This document shows positions 1-7,960 of a DNA stretch of 64,000 nt, piece by piece. The DNA is from Niastella sp. OAS944 (GTDB lineage Bacteria > Bacteroidota > Bacteroidia > Chitinophagales > Chitinophagaceae), in NCBI GenBank assembly GCA_024809215.1, contig JANUBW010000001.1, positions 992,001 to 1,056,000 of the forward strand, in the 5' to 3' direction. Numbering within the stretch: position 1 is the stretch's first letter; each line of letters begins with the position of its first letter. A program made the translations under genes and the position numbers. Under the pieces are notes generated by a model, which was given only the letters and a program-made list of their open reading frames with translations, was not told the origin of the DNA and did no database searches.

Positions 1-124
1 CATCGGTTCTGCCCCGGCCATTGTAAATGCCGTCATCGATGCGCTTTGGAGTGGAGGGCATCAGGTTAAGGATATTAGGATGCCGTTGACTAGTGAGAGG
101 GTATGGAATGCTATGAATAGTTGA
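1..124 (+). CDS. Molybdenum hydroxylase large subunit, C-terminal tail (partial)
   Basis: The window opens inside this gene; the frame beginning at base 2 reads about 40 codons to TGA at 122-124. The visible residues contain PAIVNAVIDAL and, near the end, MPLTSERVW, which is the typical C-terminal signature of the molybdopterin-cytosine-dinucleotide binding large subunit of the xanthine dehydrogenase / CO dehydrogenase (CoxL) family. The next genes encode the FAD subunit and CoxD/CoxE-like maturation proteins, which supports the call. The active-site loop that separates true CO dehydrogenase from other hydroxylases lies outside the window, so the substrate cannot be told. The stop codon TGA is formed by the first GTTGAC word of the repeat array that follows. 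Confidence 0.8.
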   Translation, partial: IGSAPAIVNAVIDALWSGGHQVKDIRMPLTSERVWNAMNS

Positions 125-273
125 CGAGTTGACTTGTTGACGAGTTAACTAGTATGGCGAGCCTCGCGAGCAAGGCTTTATTGCCGATTGCCGATTCACG
201 ATTGCCGCAGAAGCGAGTCACCAAATTCGGAAATCCTTTCACGTTTCACGTTTGCCGTTTCACGACTGCCAAC
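119..273. repeat. Intergenic word array (GTTGAC / ATTGCCG / TTCACG words)
   Basis: The array starts on the stop codon of the upstream gene. Three word blocks are visible: GTTGACGAGTTGAC-type words at 119-150, ATTGCCGATTGCCGATTCACG-type words at 180-207, and TTTCACGTTTCACG / TTTGCCG words at 237-273. Between the first two lies an imperfect hairpin, AGCCTCGCGAGCAAGGCT at 160-177. The same three dictionaries recur at 13425, 49521, 44074, 14914 and other gaps. No open reading frame of note. Confidence 0.75.
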
Positions 274-322
274 TACAAACACTAAACATAAAAATTAGTA
301 CACAATCTAATTAGAAGATAAT

Positions 323-1156
323 ATGATTCCAGCAACATTCGAATACGAAAAAGTAACAACCGTTGATGAAGCCATTGCCGCTTTATCAAACGACGATACC
401 AAAATACTGGCCGGTGGCCATAGCCTGATACCTGCGTTGAAGCTTCGGCTAAGCCGCCCCGGTAAGTTGGTAGATATTGGCGGCATTACCGCGTTAAAAG
501 ATATTAAGGAAGAAGATGGCGAAATAGTGATTGGCGCAGCCGCTACCCATGCCGATATTATGTATCATAACCTCATAAGAACGCATCTGCCTTTTTTCAC
601 TGAAGGCGCATCAACCATCGGTGATATACAGGTGCGTAATTATGGTACCATTGGCGGCAGCATTGCACATGCCGACCCATCGGCCGACTGGCCCGCGTTG
701 ATACTGGCCGCCGATGCAACCATTGAAGTACAGGGCAGCAGCGGACGCAGAGGAATAAAAGCAACTGAGTTCTTTACCGGATTGTTCTCAACCGCCCTGC
801 AACCAAACGAGATCATTACCGCAGTGCGTATTCCTTTGCCTGCCGATGGAACAAAAGGCACTTACCAGAAGTTTGCCCAACCCGCATCGCGCTATGCCCT
901 GGTAGGTTGTGCAGTTGTTCGTTTTGCCGATGGAAAAACCAACATCGCATTTACCGGTGTTGGAGAAAATGCCTTTCGCGATACCGGCGCCGAACAGGCC
1001 CTCAGCGGAAAACCTATCAATGATGAAAACCTGACTGCGGCGCTGGATGCCGCTTTACAAAACGTAGATGTACTGGGTGATCATTACGCATCGGTTCCGT
1101 ATAGAAGGCATTTGGCGAAGGTTTTTTTAAGAAAGGCTTTACTTGAAGTAAAGTGA
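323..1156 (+). CDS. Molybdenum hydroxylase FAD-binding subunit (CoxM/XdhB-like)
   Basis: A 277-residue protein of the usual length for the FAD subunit that passes electrons from the Mo/2Fe-2S subunits to the acceptor. The two FAD pyrophosphate-binding signatures are visible: AGGHSLIPALKLRL near residues 31-44 and TIGDIQVRNYGTIGGSIAHA near residues 98-117. The C-terminal third (TAVRIP ... YQKFAQPASRYALVGCAV) is the CO-dehydrogenase flavoprotein C-terminal domain. It follows the large subunit and precedes MoxR/VWA genes, the CoxL-M-D-E arrangement. The ATG at 323 is the only reasonable start. The small 2Fe-2S subunit is not seen and presumably lies upstream of the window. Substrate unknown. Confidence 0.9.
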   Translation: MIPATFEYEKVTTVDEAIAALSNDDTKILAGGHSLIPALKLRLSRPGKLVDIGGITALKDIKEEDGEIVIGAAATHADIMYHNLIRTHLPFFTEGASTIGDIQVRNYGTIGGSIAHADPSADWPALILAADATIEVQGSSGRRGIKATEFFTGLFSTALQPNEIITAVRIPLPADGTKGTYQKFAQPASRYALVGCAVVRFADGKTNIAFTGVGENAFRDTGAEQALSGKPINDENLTAALDAALQNVDVLGDHYASVPYRRHLAKVFLRKALLEVK

Positions 1157-1170
1157 AAGACACTGAAATA

Positions 1171-1328
1171 CAGTTTGTGGTTTATTGTTTGTGGTTTGTA
1201 GTTCTTTTATTCGAGAACGCTCATTAATTTCAGTAACCCGAAATCCCGAATTATCAGAAGACTGTGATTAGTGAGGAACTCCAAAACGCGCCAGCAACAA
1301 CAAACTATAAACCTCAAACTACAAACTA
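1171..1328. repeat. Inverted word array (TTTGTGGTTTGTAG words)
   Basis: Left arm 1171-1203 is built of TTTGTGG / TTTGTAG words, and right arm 1295-1328 of ACAAACT / CAAACTACAAACT words. Read as reverse complements the two arms pair at about 25 of 32 positions, across a loop of about 90 bases. The element sits between two genes of the same operon, so it is unlikely to be a simple terminator. Confidence 0.65.
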
Positions 1329-1334
1329 ATTCTT

Positions 1335-2222
1335 TTGACTCCCCAGCTCACCGATATACAACAAATGCTTCAACAACAGGGGTATATTACTGATAAAGCA
1401 ATCGCTATGTCGGTATTTCTGTCGCTACAACTACAAAAGCCCCTGCTTATTGAAGGGCCGGCCGGTGTAGGTAAAACCGAGATCGCCAAGGTAATGGCCA
1501 ACGCCCTGCAAACCGATCTTATTCGGCTGCAATGCTACGAGGGGCTCGATGCTACCCATGCCTTGTACGAATGGAATTACCAGCGCCAGCTGCTTCATTT
1601 AAAAATGACGGAGCACGATACGCATTCCATTGATGAAAAGGAACGCACTATTTTCAGTGAACCCTTTCTTATGAAGCGCCCCCTGTTGCAGGCCATTACC
1701 CACTCAAAAAAACCGGTGCTGCTGATAGATGAAGTAGACAGAAGTGATGAAGAATTTGAAAGCTTTCTGCTGGAAGTATTGAGCGACTGGCAGATCACCA
1801 TTCCTGAAATTGGTACTATTAAAGCCACCCACATTCCCCAGGTCATTCTCACCGGTAACCGCACCCGCGAACTAAGCGAAGCCCTGCGGCGGCGTTGTTT
1901 GTATTTGTATATCGATTATCCTGATTTTGATAAAGAATGGCTGATCGTAAAAAATAAAGTGCCGGGTATAGATGCAAAGCTCGGTGAACAGATCACCCGC
2001 TTTATGCAGGAGTTGCGAAAAATGAAACTGGAAAAAACACCCGGCCTTGCCGAAACGCTCGACTGGGCCATGGCCCTCTCGGCCCTGCACATCGACCACC
2101 TCGATAAAACCATCATTGAACAAACGCTGGGTGTGGTGTTGAAGGAATGGCAGGATACGAGACAAGTGCAGATGTCGTTAGAGGAGTTGTTGGAGCGAAC
2201 GGGAGTTATTACTAAAATTTAG
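1335..2222 (+). CDS. MoxR-family AAA+ ATPase (CoxD-like)
   Basis: 295 residues. Walker A GPAGVGKT is near residues 41-48 and Walker B LLIDEVDRSDEE near 128-139, followed by a sensor-type stretch LTGNRTRELSEALRRRC, the arginine-rich region of MoxR proteins. In molybdenum hydroxylase operons CoxD is a cytoplasmic chaperone-like ATPase that, with the VWA protein CoxE, matures the Mo active site; the position between FAD subunit and VWA gene fits this. Start: no in-frame ATG is available upstream, and the frame begins with TTG at 1335, giving MTPQLTDIQQMLQ. The TTG start is an inference from frame and homology. Confidence 0.88.
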   Translation: MTPQLTDIQQMLQQQGYITDKAIAMSVFLSLQLQKPLLIEGPAGVGKTEIAKVMANALQTDLIRLQCYEGLDATHALYEWNYQRQLLHLKMTEHDTHSIDEKERTIFSEPFLMKRPLLQAITHSKKPVLLIDEVDRSDEEFESFLLEVLSDWQITIPEIGTIKATHIPQVILTGNRTRELSEALRRRCLYLYIDYPDFDKEWLIVKNKVPGIDAKLGEQITRFMQELRKMKLEKTPGLAETLDWAMALSALHIDHLDKTIIEQTLGVVLKEWQDTRQVQMSLEELLERTGVITKI

Positions 2223-2235
2223 CTTGTTTGATATA

Positions 2236-2325
2236 AAGTAAAAGAAGTAGGATGTAAGAAGTAAGACATGCCCGAATTCGCAAGACTCGTACTTCGTATT
2301 TCCTACCTCATACTTCGCTTACCTA
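2236..2325. repeat. Inverted word array (GAAGTAGGA words)
   Basis: Left arm 2236-2266 reads AAGTA / GAAGTAGGATGTAAG words; right arm 2289-2325 holds the reverse words TACTTCGTATTTCCTAC and CATACTTCGCTTACCTAC. It begins 14 bases after the stop of the MoxR gene and ends 20 bases before the VWA gene. The same dictionary returns at 53800-53907. Confidence 0.65.
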
Positions 2326-2345
2326 CAACCTGCTAACAAACAATT

Positions 2346-3452
2346 ATGCATAGGCTAACTTCATTGCCACAAAACATAGTTCAATTCTGCAGATATCTCC
2401 GGCAGAATGATTTTACAGTAGGTATAGAAGAAGAAACAATGATGCTGCAATCGTTGCAGCATTTCAATTATACCAGCCATGAATCATTCTTTTTGTTGTT
2501 AAAGATGATCATTTGCCGAAGCAAGCGTAACCTCGATGATTTTGATGAATTGTTTCGCCAGTACTGGAAACGGCTCGATAAACAGCTGGATGCAAAAAAG
2601 AAAGAAAAGAAAAAACCACCAACGCCACAAGCGCAATTTGCGTCACTCAGCGCCTGGCTAAAAGGCAATCAGAAAAAAGAAACGGAAGAAACCGCCAGCT
2701 ATAGCGCCCAGGAATCCCTGTCGCAAAAAGACTTTTCTGCCGTGCCCGACCATGAAGTGGCTGAACTGATGAAATACATTCGCAGCCTCTCGCGGCGGCT
2801 GGCCGCCAAAGCCAACCGCAGGTACGAAGCCTCAAATAAAATAGACCTGCCCGATCTTCGGCAAACCTTACGCAAGAACCTGCGCCGTGGTGGTGAACTT
2901 ATAGATATCATACATCGCCGGCCCAAACGCAACCGGGTAAAACTGCTGATGCTTTGCGATGTAAGTAAATCAATGGAACTGTATTCCGCCTTCCTGTTAC
3001 AATTTATGTATGCCTTTCAACAGGTATACCTTCGTATGGAAACGTTTATCTTCAGCACCACGCTGCAACGCATTACTCCTATGTTAAAGCAAAAACTTTT
3101 TGGGGAAGCGCTGGAATTACTGAGCCGCGAAAACGCCGGTTGGAACAGTGGCACCCGCATCGGTGAATCGCTCAATACGTTCGTTAATGAGCATAGCAAC
3201 AAACTCATCGATTCAAAAACCGTTGTAATTATTCTTAGCGATGGCTGGGATACCGGTAATATCGAAATGCTTCAACAAAGCATGCATCAAATTCATGCCA
3301 GGGCAAAAAAAGTTATTTGGTTAAACCCATTGGCCGGCTATGCCGCCTACCGCCCCGAAGCGGCAGGCATGAAAGCCGCAATGCCTTTCGTGGATGTATT
3401 TGCGCCTGTATACAACATAGATAGCCTTAGAAGGTTAGCCAGGTGGATTTAA
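2346..3452 (+). CDS. VWA-domain protein, CoxE-like
   Basis: 368 residues. The N-terminal half is charged and lysine-rich (residues about 70-120), and the C-terminal half is a von Willebrand A domain. The MIDAS motif is visible as DVSKS (about residue 204), GTR near 278 and ILSDGWD near 297. This is the layout of CoxE (DUF58/VWA CoxE group), the partner of the MoxR ATPase in insertion of the catalytic metal/sulfur centre of molybdenum hydroxylases. It directly follows the MoxR gene. Its last four bases overlap the end of the convergent gene at 3449. Confidence 0.85.
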   Translation: MHRLTSLPQNIVQFCRYLRQNDFTVGIEEETMMLQSLQHFNYTSHESFFLLLKMIICRSKRNLDDFDELFRQYWKRLDKQLDAKKKEKKKPPTPQAQFASLSAWLKGNQKKETEETASYSAQESLSQKDFSAVPDHEVAELMKYIRSLSRRLAAKANRRYEASNKIDLPDLRQTLRKNLRRGGELIDIIHRRPKRNRVKLLMLCDVSKSMELYSAFLLQFMYAFQQVYLRMETFIFSTTLQRITPMLKQKLFGEALELLSRENAGWNSGTRIGESLNTFVNEHSNKLIDSKTVVIILSDGWDTGNIEMLQQSMHQIHARAKKVIWLNPLAGYAAYRPEAAGMKAAMPFVDVFAPVYNIDSLRRLARWI

Positions 3453-4015
3453 GCCTTCTTATAGTGAAGACAAACTACCCCACACGAAAAAGCCTTACTA
3501 CCAACCAACTGCAACTTCGTTATCTGCTGAACATTTTTAAACAAGGGTGTGCCTTTGCCCACCAATATGGGATTTACAAATACCCAAAACTCATCTATTA
3601 AGTTATATTCCAACAGTGAATGCACGGCGCCGGGGCTGCCAAAAATGATGATCTCTTTTCCGGCCTGTTGCTTCAATGCTTTTACGCGGTGCTCTATATC
3701 ATCACTTATCACAATGGTATTGGGCAGTTGTTTGCCCTCCATAGTTTTCGACAGCACCACCTTATCAACCTTATTATACCAGGTAGAATGTTCAATGTCG
3801 TGTTTTGAGGCATTGGGTTTATCGGCAGCGGTTGGCCAATACCCCTCCATCATTTCCCAGGTAACCCGGCCATATAATGCAGTATCTGACTTACTGGTAC
3901 GTTCTCCGGCATAATCGAAGATCTCATCATCTACTTTTATCCAGTTCATTTCTCCATTAGGGCCAGTAACAAAACCATCCAGCGAAACATGCATAAATGA
4001 TACTAGTGGACGCAT
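3449..4015 (-). CDS. RibD C-terminal / DHFR-like reductase
   Basis: 188 residues from the ATG at 4015 (MRPLVSFMHVSLDGFVTGPNG); 12 further upstream codons are open but unlike the family start. The fold family is the bacterial RibD C-terminal / dihydrofolate-reductase-like group (YyaP/YwjB type): SLDGFVTG at the N-terminus, GRVTWEMMEGYW, and IIIFGSPGAVHSLLEYNLIDEFWVFVNPILVGKG near the C-terminus. Such proteins are probable NAD(P)H reductases of unknown substrate. It runs against the CoxE-like gene and overlaps it by 4 bases at the stops. No partner gene suggests a pathway. Confidence 0.8.
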   Translation of the reverse strand: MRPLVSFMHVSLDGFVTGPNGEMNWIKVDDEIFDYAGERTSKSDTALYGRVTWEMMEGYWPTAADKPNASKHDIEHSTWYNKVDKVVLSKTMEGKQLPNTIVISDDIEHRVKALKQQAGKEIIIFGSPGAVHSLLEYNLIDEFWVFVNPILVGKGTPLFKNVQQITKLQLVGSKAFSCGVVCLHYKKA

Positions 4016-4121
4016 ATAATTTAGTTGATTTGTTTTGTAATGTTTTACCATACAAACCTACTGCTGAAAACCCATTTTTGCGGGGGCATATTGCGACAAT
4101 CTCAAGGGGCGATTCCGTCAA

Positions 4122-5348
4122 TTAAAAATACGTAGAGAACCCGAACTGAAACCCACCCAGTTTAGCCGGTGGGTTACCCAGCAGGTCGTGTTGTGTATGA
4201 CGGCGATAATTAAATCGAATAACCGTTTGCGCCGTTGGGCGAAAGCTAACAGCCGGTACAATGGCAAACACATCATCGGAAATATTACCACCGGTTGATT
4301 TGAATGTGCCTTTGTTCCAGTCAACATACTCCAGCCGTAGCGCCAGGTTCAGCACTGCATTTTCAAAACCCATCATGGGCTTTTTAATTACCGGCTGTAC
4401 AATATCTACATAACCGCCCTGTTGTTTACGGCCAAATTGTTCGGTATAAGTATCGGGTACATCAACATGCACCCAGGCCCATTCACCATTGATAAATGTA
4501 TTTGTTTTTGGCAGCGTGGTATTAAAATCAACCGCAAACACATTCAGCTGTCGTTTTTTATCAAGCACCAGCCCATCGTCTTCATACTTATTATAAATAC
4601 CACCCATGTACGACAAACCTATCTCCCCTATCTTGCGGTTCTTTACTGCTACTTTACCAGTAAAGAGCGGACTGCCATTAAAACTTTCTTCAAATCGTTC
4701 GGGGTTTGTTTTGGAAGCGGGTAAAAACGTTTTGCCATCTGCATTATTGATGATCTGATCGTCGAACCCATTGGTAAGATAAGCCTCATACGCATATACC
4801 CAGTCCTTGGCATACTTCTTTCCAAATACACCAAACCCAACATTGCTCCACGTGGCGGGCAACATTTGCGTGGCCGATATGGGCCGGTCGATAAACTCCC
4901 ATTTAGGACCATCGTGGTTTTGGTTAAAGGCGCCTATAGGGTTCATTACTACCCCACCGCGAAAATTTAGCAATGGGGAGAACTCAAAATCAACCGACGC
5001 AAATTCTATGTTGATCTCCTTGGTGCCATCTTCAAATTCTATTTCACTCAGGAATTTTATTCTTTTATAAATAGAAGAAGAAACAAACAATGTCAGCCGC
5101 CGCATTTGAAACTGGTGGCCTTCACTAATACCATCCTGTTTCAGGTATTGGTAGTTGGCTTCAACATACCCCCCAACGGCCACCGGCAATTTGCCCATTT
5201 GCAAAAAGGGGCGGTTGTAAATGGCATCCATATTCATTTGAGTGCCACTGGTATCTTTGGGCGTGCGCCGTAACAAGGAAGGATCAATTTGCGCAAGCAA
5301 TGTGTTGGCAAGGCAAACAGCTACTATAAGCAGGTAATATTTCTTCAT
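4122..5348 (-). CDS. Outer-membrane porin, phosphate-selective porin O/P-like
   Basis: 408 residues with a signal peptide (MKKYYLLIVAVCLANTLLAQ) and a C-terminal sequence ending in an aromatic residue (GFQFGFSTYF), typical of an outer-membrane beta barrel. Segments such as GGYVEANYQYLKQDG, RRLTLFVSSSIYKRIKFLSEIEFE and GGVVMNPIGAFNQNHDGP resemble the phosphate-selective porin O/P family of Bacteroidota. Its ATG overlaps the stop of the Rieske gene as ATGA, so the two are probably translationally coupled. It is the third gene of the minus-strand operon behind the DtxR-type operator. The transported substrate is not known; a role in metal or metal-chelate passage is inference from the operator. 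Confidence 0.8.
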   Translation of the reverse strand: MKKYYLLIVAVCLANTLLAQIDPSLLRRTPKDTSGTQMNMDAIYNRPFLQMGKLPVAVGGYVEANYQYLKQDGISEGHQFQMRRLTLFVSSSIYKRIKFLSEIEFEDGTKEINIEFASVDFEFSPLLNFRGGVVMNPIGAFNQNHDGPKWEFIDRPISATQMLPATWSNVGFGVFGKKYAKDWVYAYEAYLTNGFDDQIINNADGKTFLPASKTNPERFEESFNGSPLFTGKVAVKNRKIGEIGLSYMGGIYNKYEDDGLVLDKKRQLNVFAVDFNTTLPKTNTFINGEWAWVHVDVPDTYTEQFGRKQQGGYVDIVQPVIKKPMMGFENAVLNLALRLEYVDWNKGTFKSTGGNISDDVFAIVPAVSFRPTAQTVIRFNYRRHTQHDLLGNPPAKLGGFQFGFSTYF

Positions 5349-5791
5349 GGTTTTCTGAGGTCAATAAATAATTCATTATTGTTTACCGTAACGGGAAAGC
5401 TGCGCAGGTCCTTATCGGCCGGACCGTTGGTAACTTTTCCGGTATTACTGAACTCGCTGCCATGCGCCGGGCAATGCAACTGATCGCCTGCGGCCTGCAG
5501 CTCTGCACCCTGGTGCGCACAACGCATCCATAAAGCGCTGTATTCGGTTTCGCCAAAGCGATATACGTATATGGGATATTGCAGGCTCTCGTTCCTTACA
5601 ATAATGAACGGATGATAAGCCATTTGGCCCTGTTTTTTTATTTTGAATTCATCCATGCTTATCGTCAATCCATCTTTACCCATGGTGCCACTGGTATAGC
5701 GGGTTGATGCGCATGACGACACCATGGCCGATACAGTCGCAGTGCCCAGGCATGCTGCACAACTTTTTGCAATAAATTGTCGGCGGTTCAT
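5345..5791 (-). CDS. Tat-type lipoprotein with Rieske 2Fe-2S domain
   Basis: 148 residues. The N-terminus MNRRQFIAKSC carries a twin-arginine motif, and a lipobox-like MVSSC follows at about residues 23-27, suggesting a Tat-exported lipoprotein folded with its cluster in the cytoplasm. The Rieske ligands are visible as CAH (MRCAHQGAEL) and CPAH (LHCPAHGSEF), 16-18 residues apart, as in soluble Rieske ferredoxin-type domains. It lies 13 bases after the di-heme gene and overlaps the porin start by 4 bases. The family transfers single electrons; here it probably exchanges electrons with the di-heme protein in the periplasm. Confidence 0.88.
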   Translation of the reverse strand: MNRRQFIAKSCAACLGTATVSAMVSSCASTRYTSGTMGKDGLTISMDEFKIKKQGQMAYHPFIIVRNESLQYPIYVYRFGETEYSALWMRCAHQGAELQAAGDQLHCPAHGSEFSNTGKVTNGPADKDLRSFPVTVNNNELFIDLRKP

Positions 5792-5804
5792 TTATGTTTT
5801 TGGT

Positions 5805-7004
5805 TTACAATGATTCAAGGAATTTTATCAGTTGCGCTTTGTCACTGGCCGATAATTGTTGAAAGCGGTTATTGCTACCCTGCCCTTCTCCCCCATGCGC
5901 TGTAATGGCCTGTTCAATAGTGGTGGCACGGCCATCATGTAATAAAAAGTACTGTTTGCCCTGCGAACGTTTTGAAAGTCCCAGTCCCCATAATGCCGGT
6001 GTACGCCAGTCTTCAGCATGCGCCGAACCTTCGGTGTAGCCGTCGTTCAATCCACTACCCATATCGTGCAGCAACAGATCGGTATATGGTTGAAAGGTTT
6101 TATTGGCCAGCGCCGCAATGGAATAGTCGCCGGTTTTTAATTCGGGGGTATGGCATTTGGCACAGCCAACATTAATGAATAGTTGCTTTCCATTGATCAC
6201 TTCGGCATCGTTCTGGTTACGTTGTATCGGCGCTTTTAGCGTTCTTAAGTAAAACACCAAATCAAGCACCTTCTGATTGGTTACCTCGGGGTCAAGGTCT
6301 TCGTGCAAATACGAATCATACGGTTCGTAAGACGAAACAATACCCATATCCTGGTTATAGGCATTGGCGGTTTGTTGCATCAGGTCGTATACCGCCGCTT
6401 TCTTACCAAAGCGGCCAATGTATTTATTGTTCTTCTCCACGGTGCCGGGGCGATAGGTAATATACGCAGGCAGCGTTATCCAATTTACACGCCCGGATAC
6501 ACCATCGCCATCGGCATCGTGCTCGTCGGCCATTGATAATAAGGTATTGTCGGGCACTGCATCTAAAAAACCAAGACCAGTATTGGCAGGCGGTGTAAAT
6601 TTTGAAAAGGTAGCGCCGGGCGGTATCTGTTCCGGCATAAAAGAAGGAACGGCGCGGTTTTGTAACTGCGGCCCGCCCTGGTGTAAGAAATGGTTACCGG
6701 TACTATCGCTTTGTCCGAACCGGGTAAGCGTGGTGAACGGATGTCCCTTACCGTCACCGGCATGGCAACTGCCACAGGAAGTAGAAACAAACAGGGGGCC
6801 AAGGCCGTTTTCCTTTGTAAACACATCGTCGTTGAATGCAATATCGCCCCTAAGGAACATTTGATGCTGTTCGCCGGTTAGGCCCTCAACGGGACCATCA
6901 AGGATCTCATCATCGGCCGGCGCCTTCGGCAACATTTTTTCGCAGGCCAGCGCAGCTACAATAATCGTGATAAGTGAACCCATTACCACCCATTTCTTTG
7001 CCAT
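5805..7004 (-). CDS. Di-heme cytochrome lipoprotein (DUF1111 / thiol oxidoreductase-like)
   Basis: 399 residues from the ATG at 7004. The N-terminus MAKKWVVMGSLITIIVAALAC is a lipoprotein signal with lipobox ALAC. Two c-type heme motifs are visible: CGSCH in the N-terminal third and CAKCH (about residue 285), plus LGRFGKKAAVYDL-like and LLHDMGSGL segments typical of the DUF1111 / di-heme oxidoreductase family related to MauG and bacterial cytochrome c peroxidases. In other bacteria this family often sits in iron-uptake clusters with imelysin-type proteins. It is the first gene of the operon and faces the DtxR-family gene across the operator at 7057-7078. No imelysin gene is seen here. Confidence 0.85.
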   Translation of the reverse strand: MAKKWVVMGSLITIIVAALACEKMLPKAPADDEILDGPVEGLTGEQHQMFLRGDIAFNDDVFTKENGLGPLFVSTSCGSCHAGDGKGHPFTTLTRFGQSDSTGNHFLHQGGPQLQNRAVPSFMPEQIPPGATFSKFTPPANTGLGFLDAVPDNTLLSMADEHDADGDGVSGRVNWITLPAYITYRPGTVEKNNKYIGRFGKKAAVYDLMQQTANAYNQDMGIVSSYEPYDSYLHEDLDPEVTNQKVLDLVFYLRTLKAPIQRNQNDAEVINGKQLFINVGCAKCHTPELKTGDYSIAALANKTFQPYTDLLLHDMGSGLNDGYTEGSAHAEDWRTPALWGLGLSKRSQGKQYFLLHDGRATTIEQAITAHGGEGQGSNNRFQQLSASDKAQLIKFLESL

Positions 7005-7056
7005 ATACAAGAGTTAAAGTTGCCCAAAAATAATTAATTAGATTAACAAAATAATA

Positions 7057-7078
7057 AATATTAGGCTAGCCTAATATT
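7057..7078. promoter_or_regulatory. DtxR-family operator (perfect 22-bp palindrome)
   Basis: A perfect inverted repeat of 11+11 bases with core TTAGGCTAGCCTAA at 7061-7074. This matches the middle of the classical DtxR/IdeR box (TTAGG ... CCTAA). It lies between the di-heme gene (start 7004, minus) and the DtxR-family gene (start 7105, plus). A -7-like element TATTTTTG is readable on the minus strand at 7032-7025, so the palindrome would cover the -33 region of that promoter. On the plus strand it sits 27 bases before the regulator start. Repression of both directions, with autoregulation, is inferred. Confidence 0.85.
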
Positions 7079-7104
7079 ATAGCTTTTGTGCATCTTTCTT
7101 TAAT

Positions 7105-7782
7105 TTGCCGGAAATTGAAAGCACCGTGCATTCATCAGCAGAAGAGAATTATCTGAAAGCCATATATAAATTGCAGGAAGCCAATGGTGAAATGGTGGCC
7201 ACCTCGGCCCTGGCGCAGGTTTTAGGTATACACATGGCATCTGTTACCGACATGCTAAAAAAGATGAGTAACAAGAAGCTGGTGGCCTATCAAAAATCGA
7301 AAGGGTTTAAGCTTACTGAAAAAGGCAGAGTAGCCGCCATCGGCATTATTCGCAAACACCGCCTGTGGGAAGTTTTCCTGGTTGACAAACTGGGCTTCCG
7401 GTGGGATGAGGTGCATGATATTGCCGAACAGCTGGAACACATCCATAGCCTGGAGCTGATAGATAAACTGGATGCCTATCTCGATTTTCCTAAAACCGAT
7501 CCGCATGGCGACCCCATTCCCGATGCCAAAGGCGTATTTGCCATCAGCAAATCGGTATTGCTGGCGTCTTTATTGCCAGGCAGTCAGGGTAAGTTCACGG
7601 GTGTTACCGACCACTCATCGGCATTTCTGAATTACCTTGATAAAATTGGTCTTTCCCTGGGCGACTCTATTAAGGTGAAAGAAGTGGAAGAATTTGATAA
7701 GAATTTTACCCTGGTGCTGAAGGGGAAAAAATCGGTGATCGTAAGTTTTAAGGTTGCCAATAGTTTATTGATCAGCGAGTAG
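7105..7782 (+). CDS. DtxR/MntR-family metal-dependent transcriptional regulator
   Basis: 225 residues. N-terminal winged helix: SSAEENYLKAIYKLQEANGEMVATSALAQVLG followed by SVTDMLKKMSNKKLVAYQ; then the metal-binding and dimerisation segment (RKHRLWEVFLVDKLGF ... HDIAEQLEHI, D-P-H-G-DPIP), and a C-terminal FeoA/SH3-like domain (GLSLGDSIKVKEVEEF). These are the features of full-length Fe2+ or Mn2+ sensing DtxR proteins. No in-frame ATG exists; the start is TTG 7105 (MPEIESTVHSSAEEN) or possibly GTG 7126. It diverges from the di-heme/Rieske/porin operon and a DtxR box lies between. Whether it senses Fe or Mn cannot be decided by eye. Confidence 0.92.
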   Translation: MPEIESTVHSSAEENYLKAIYKLQEANGEMVATSALAQVLGIHMASVTDMLKKMSNKKLVAYQKSKGFKLTEKGRVAAIGIIRKHRLWEVFLVDKLGFRWDEVHDIAEQLEHIHSLELIDKLDAYLDFPKTDPHGDPIPDAKGVFAISKSVLLASLLPGSQGKFTGVTDHSSAFLNYLDKIGLSLGDSIKVKEVEEFDKNFTLVLKGKKSVIVSFKVANSLLISE

Positions 7783-7917
<135 letters not shown>

Positions 7918-7960
7918 CCAACAAAATCATTTACCATTCTGCCCTTTTCAAAGAATAACC

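Noticed and set aside
1-3452. Firm call as aerobic CO dehydrogenase (coxLMDE)
   Set aside because: The active-site loop of the large subunit is outside the window; other molybdenum hydroxylases share the same maturation genes.
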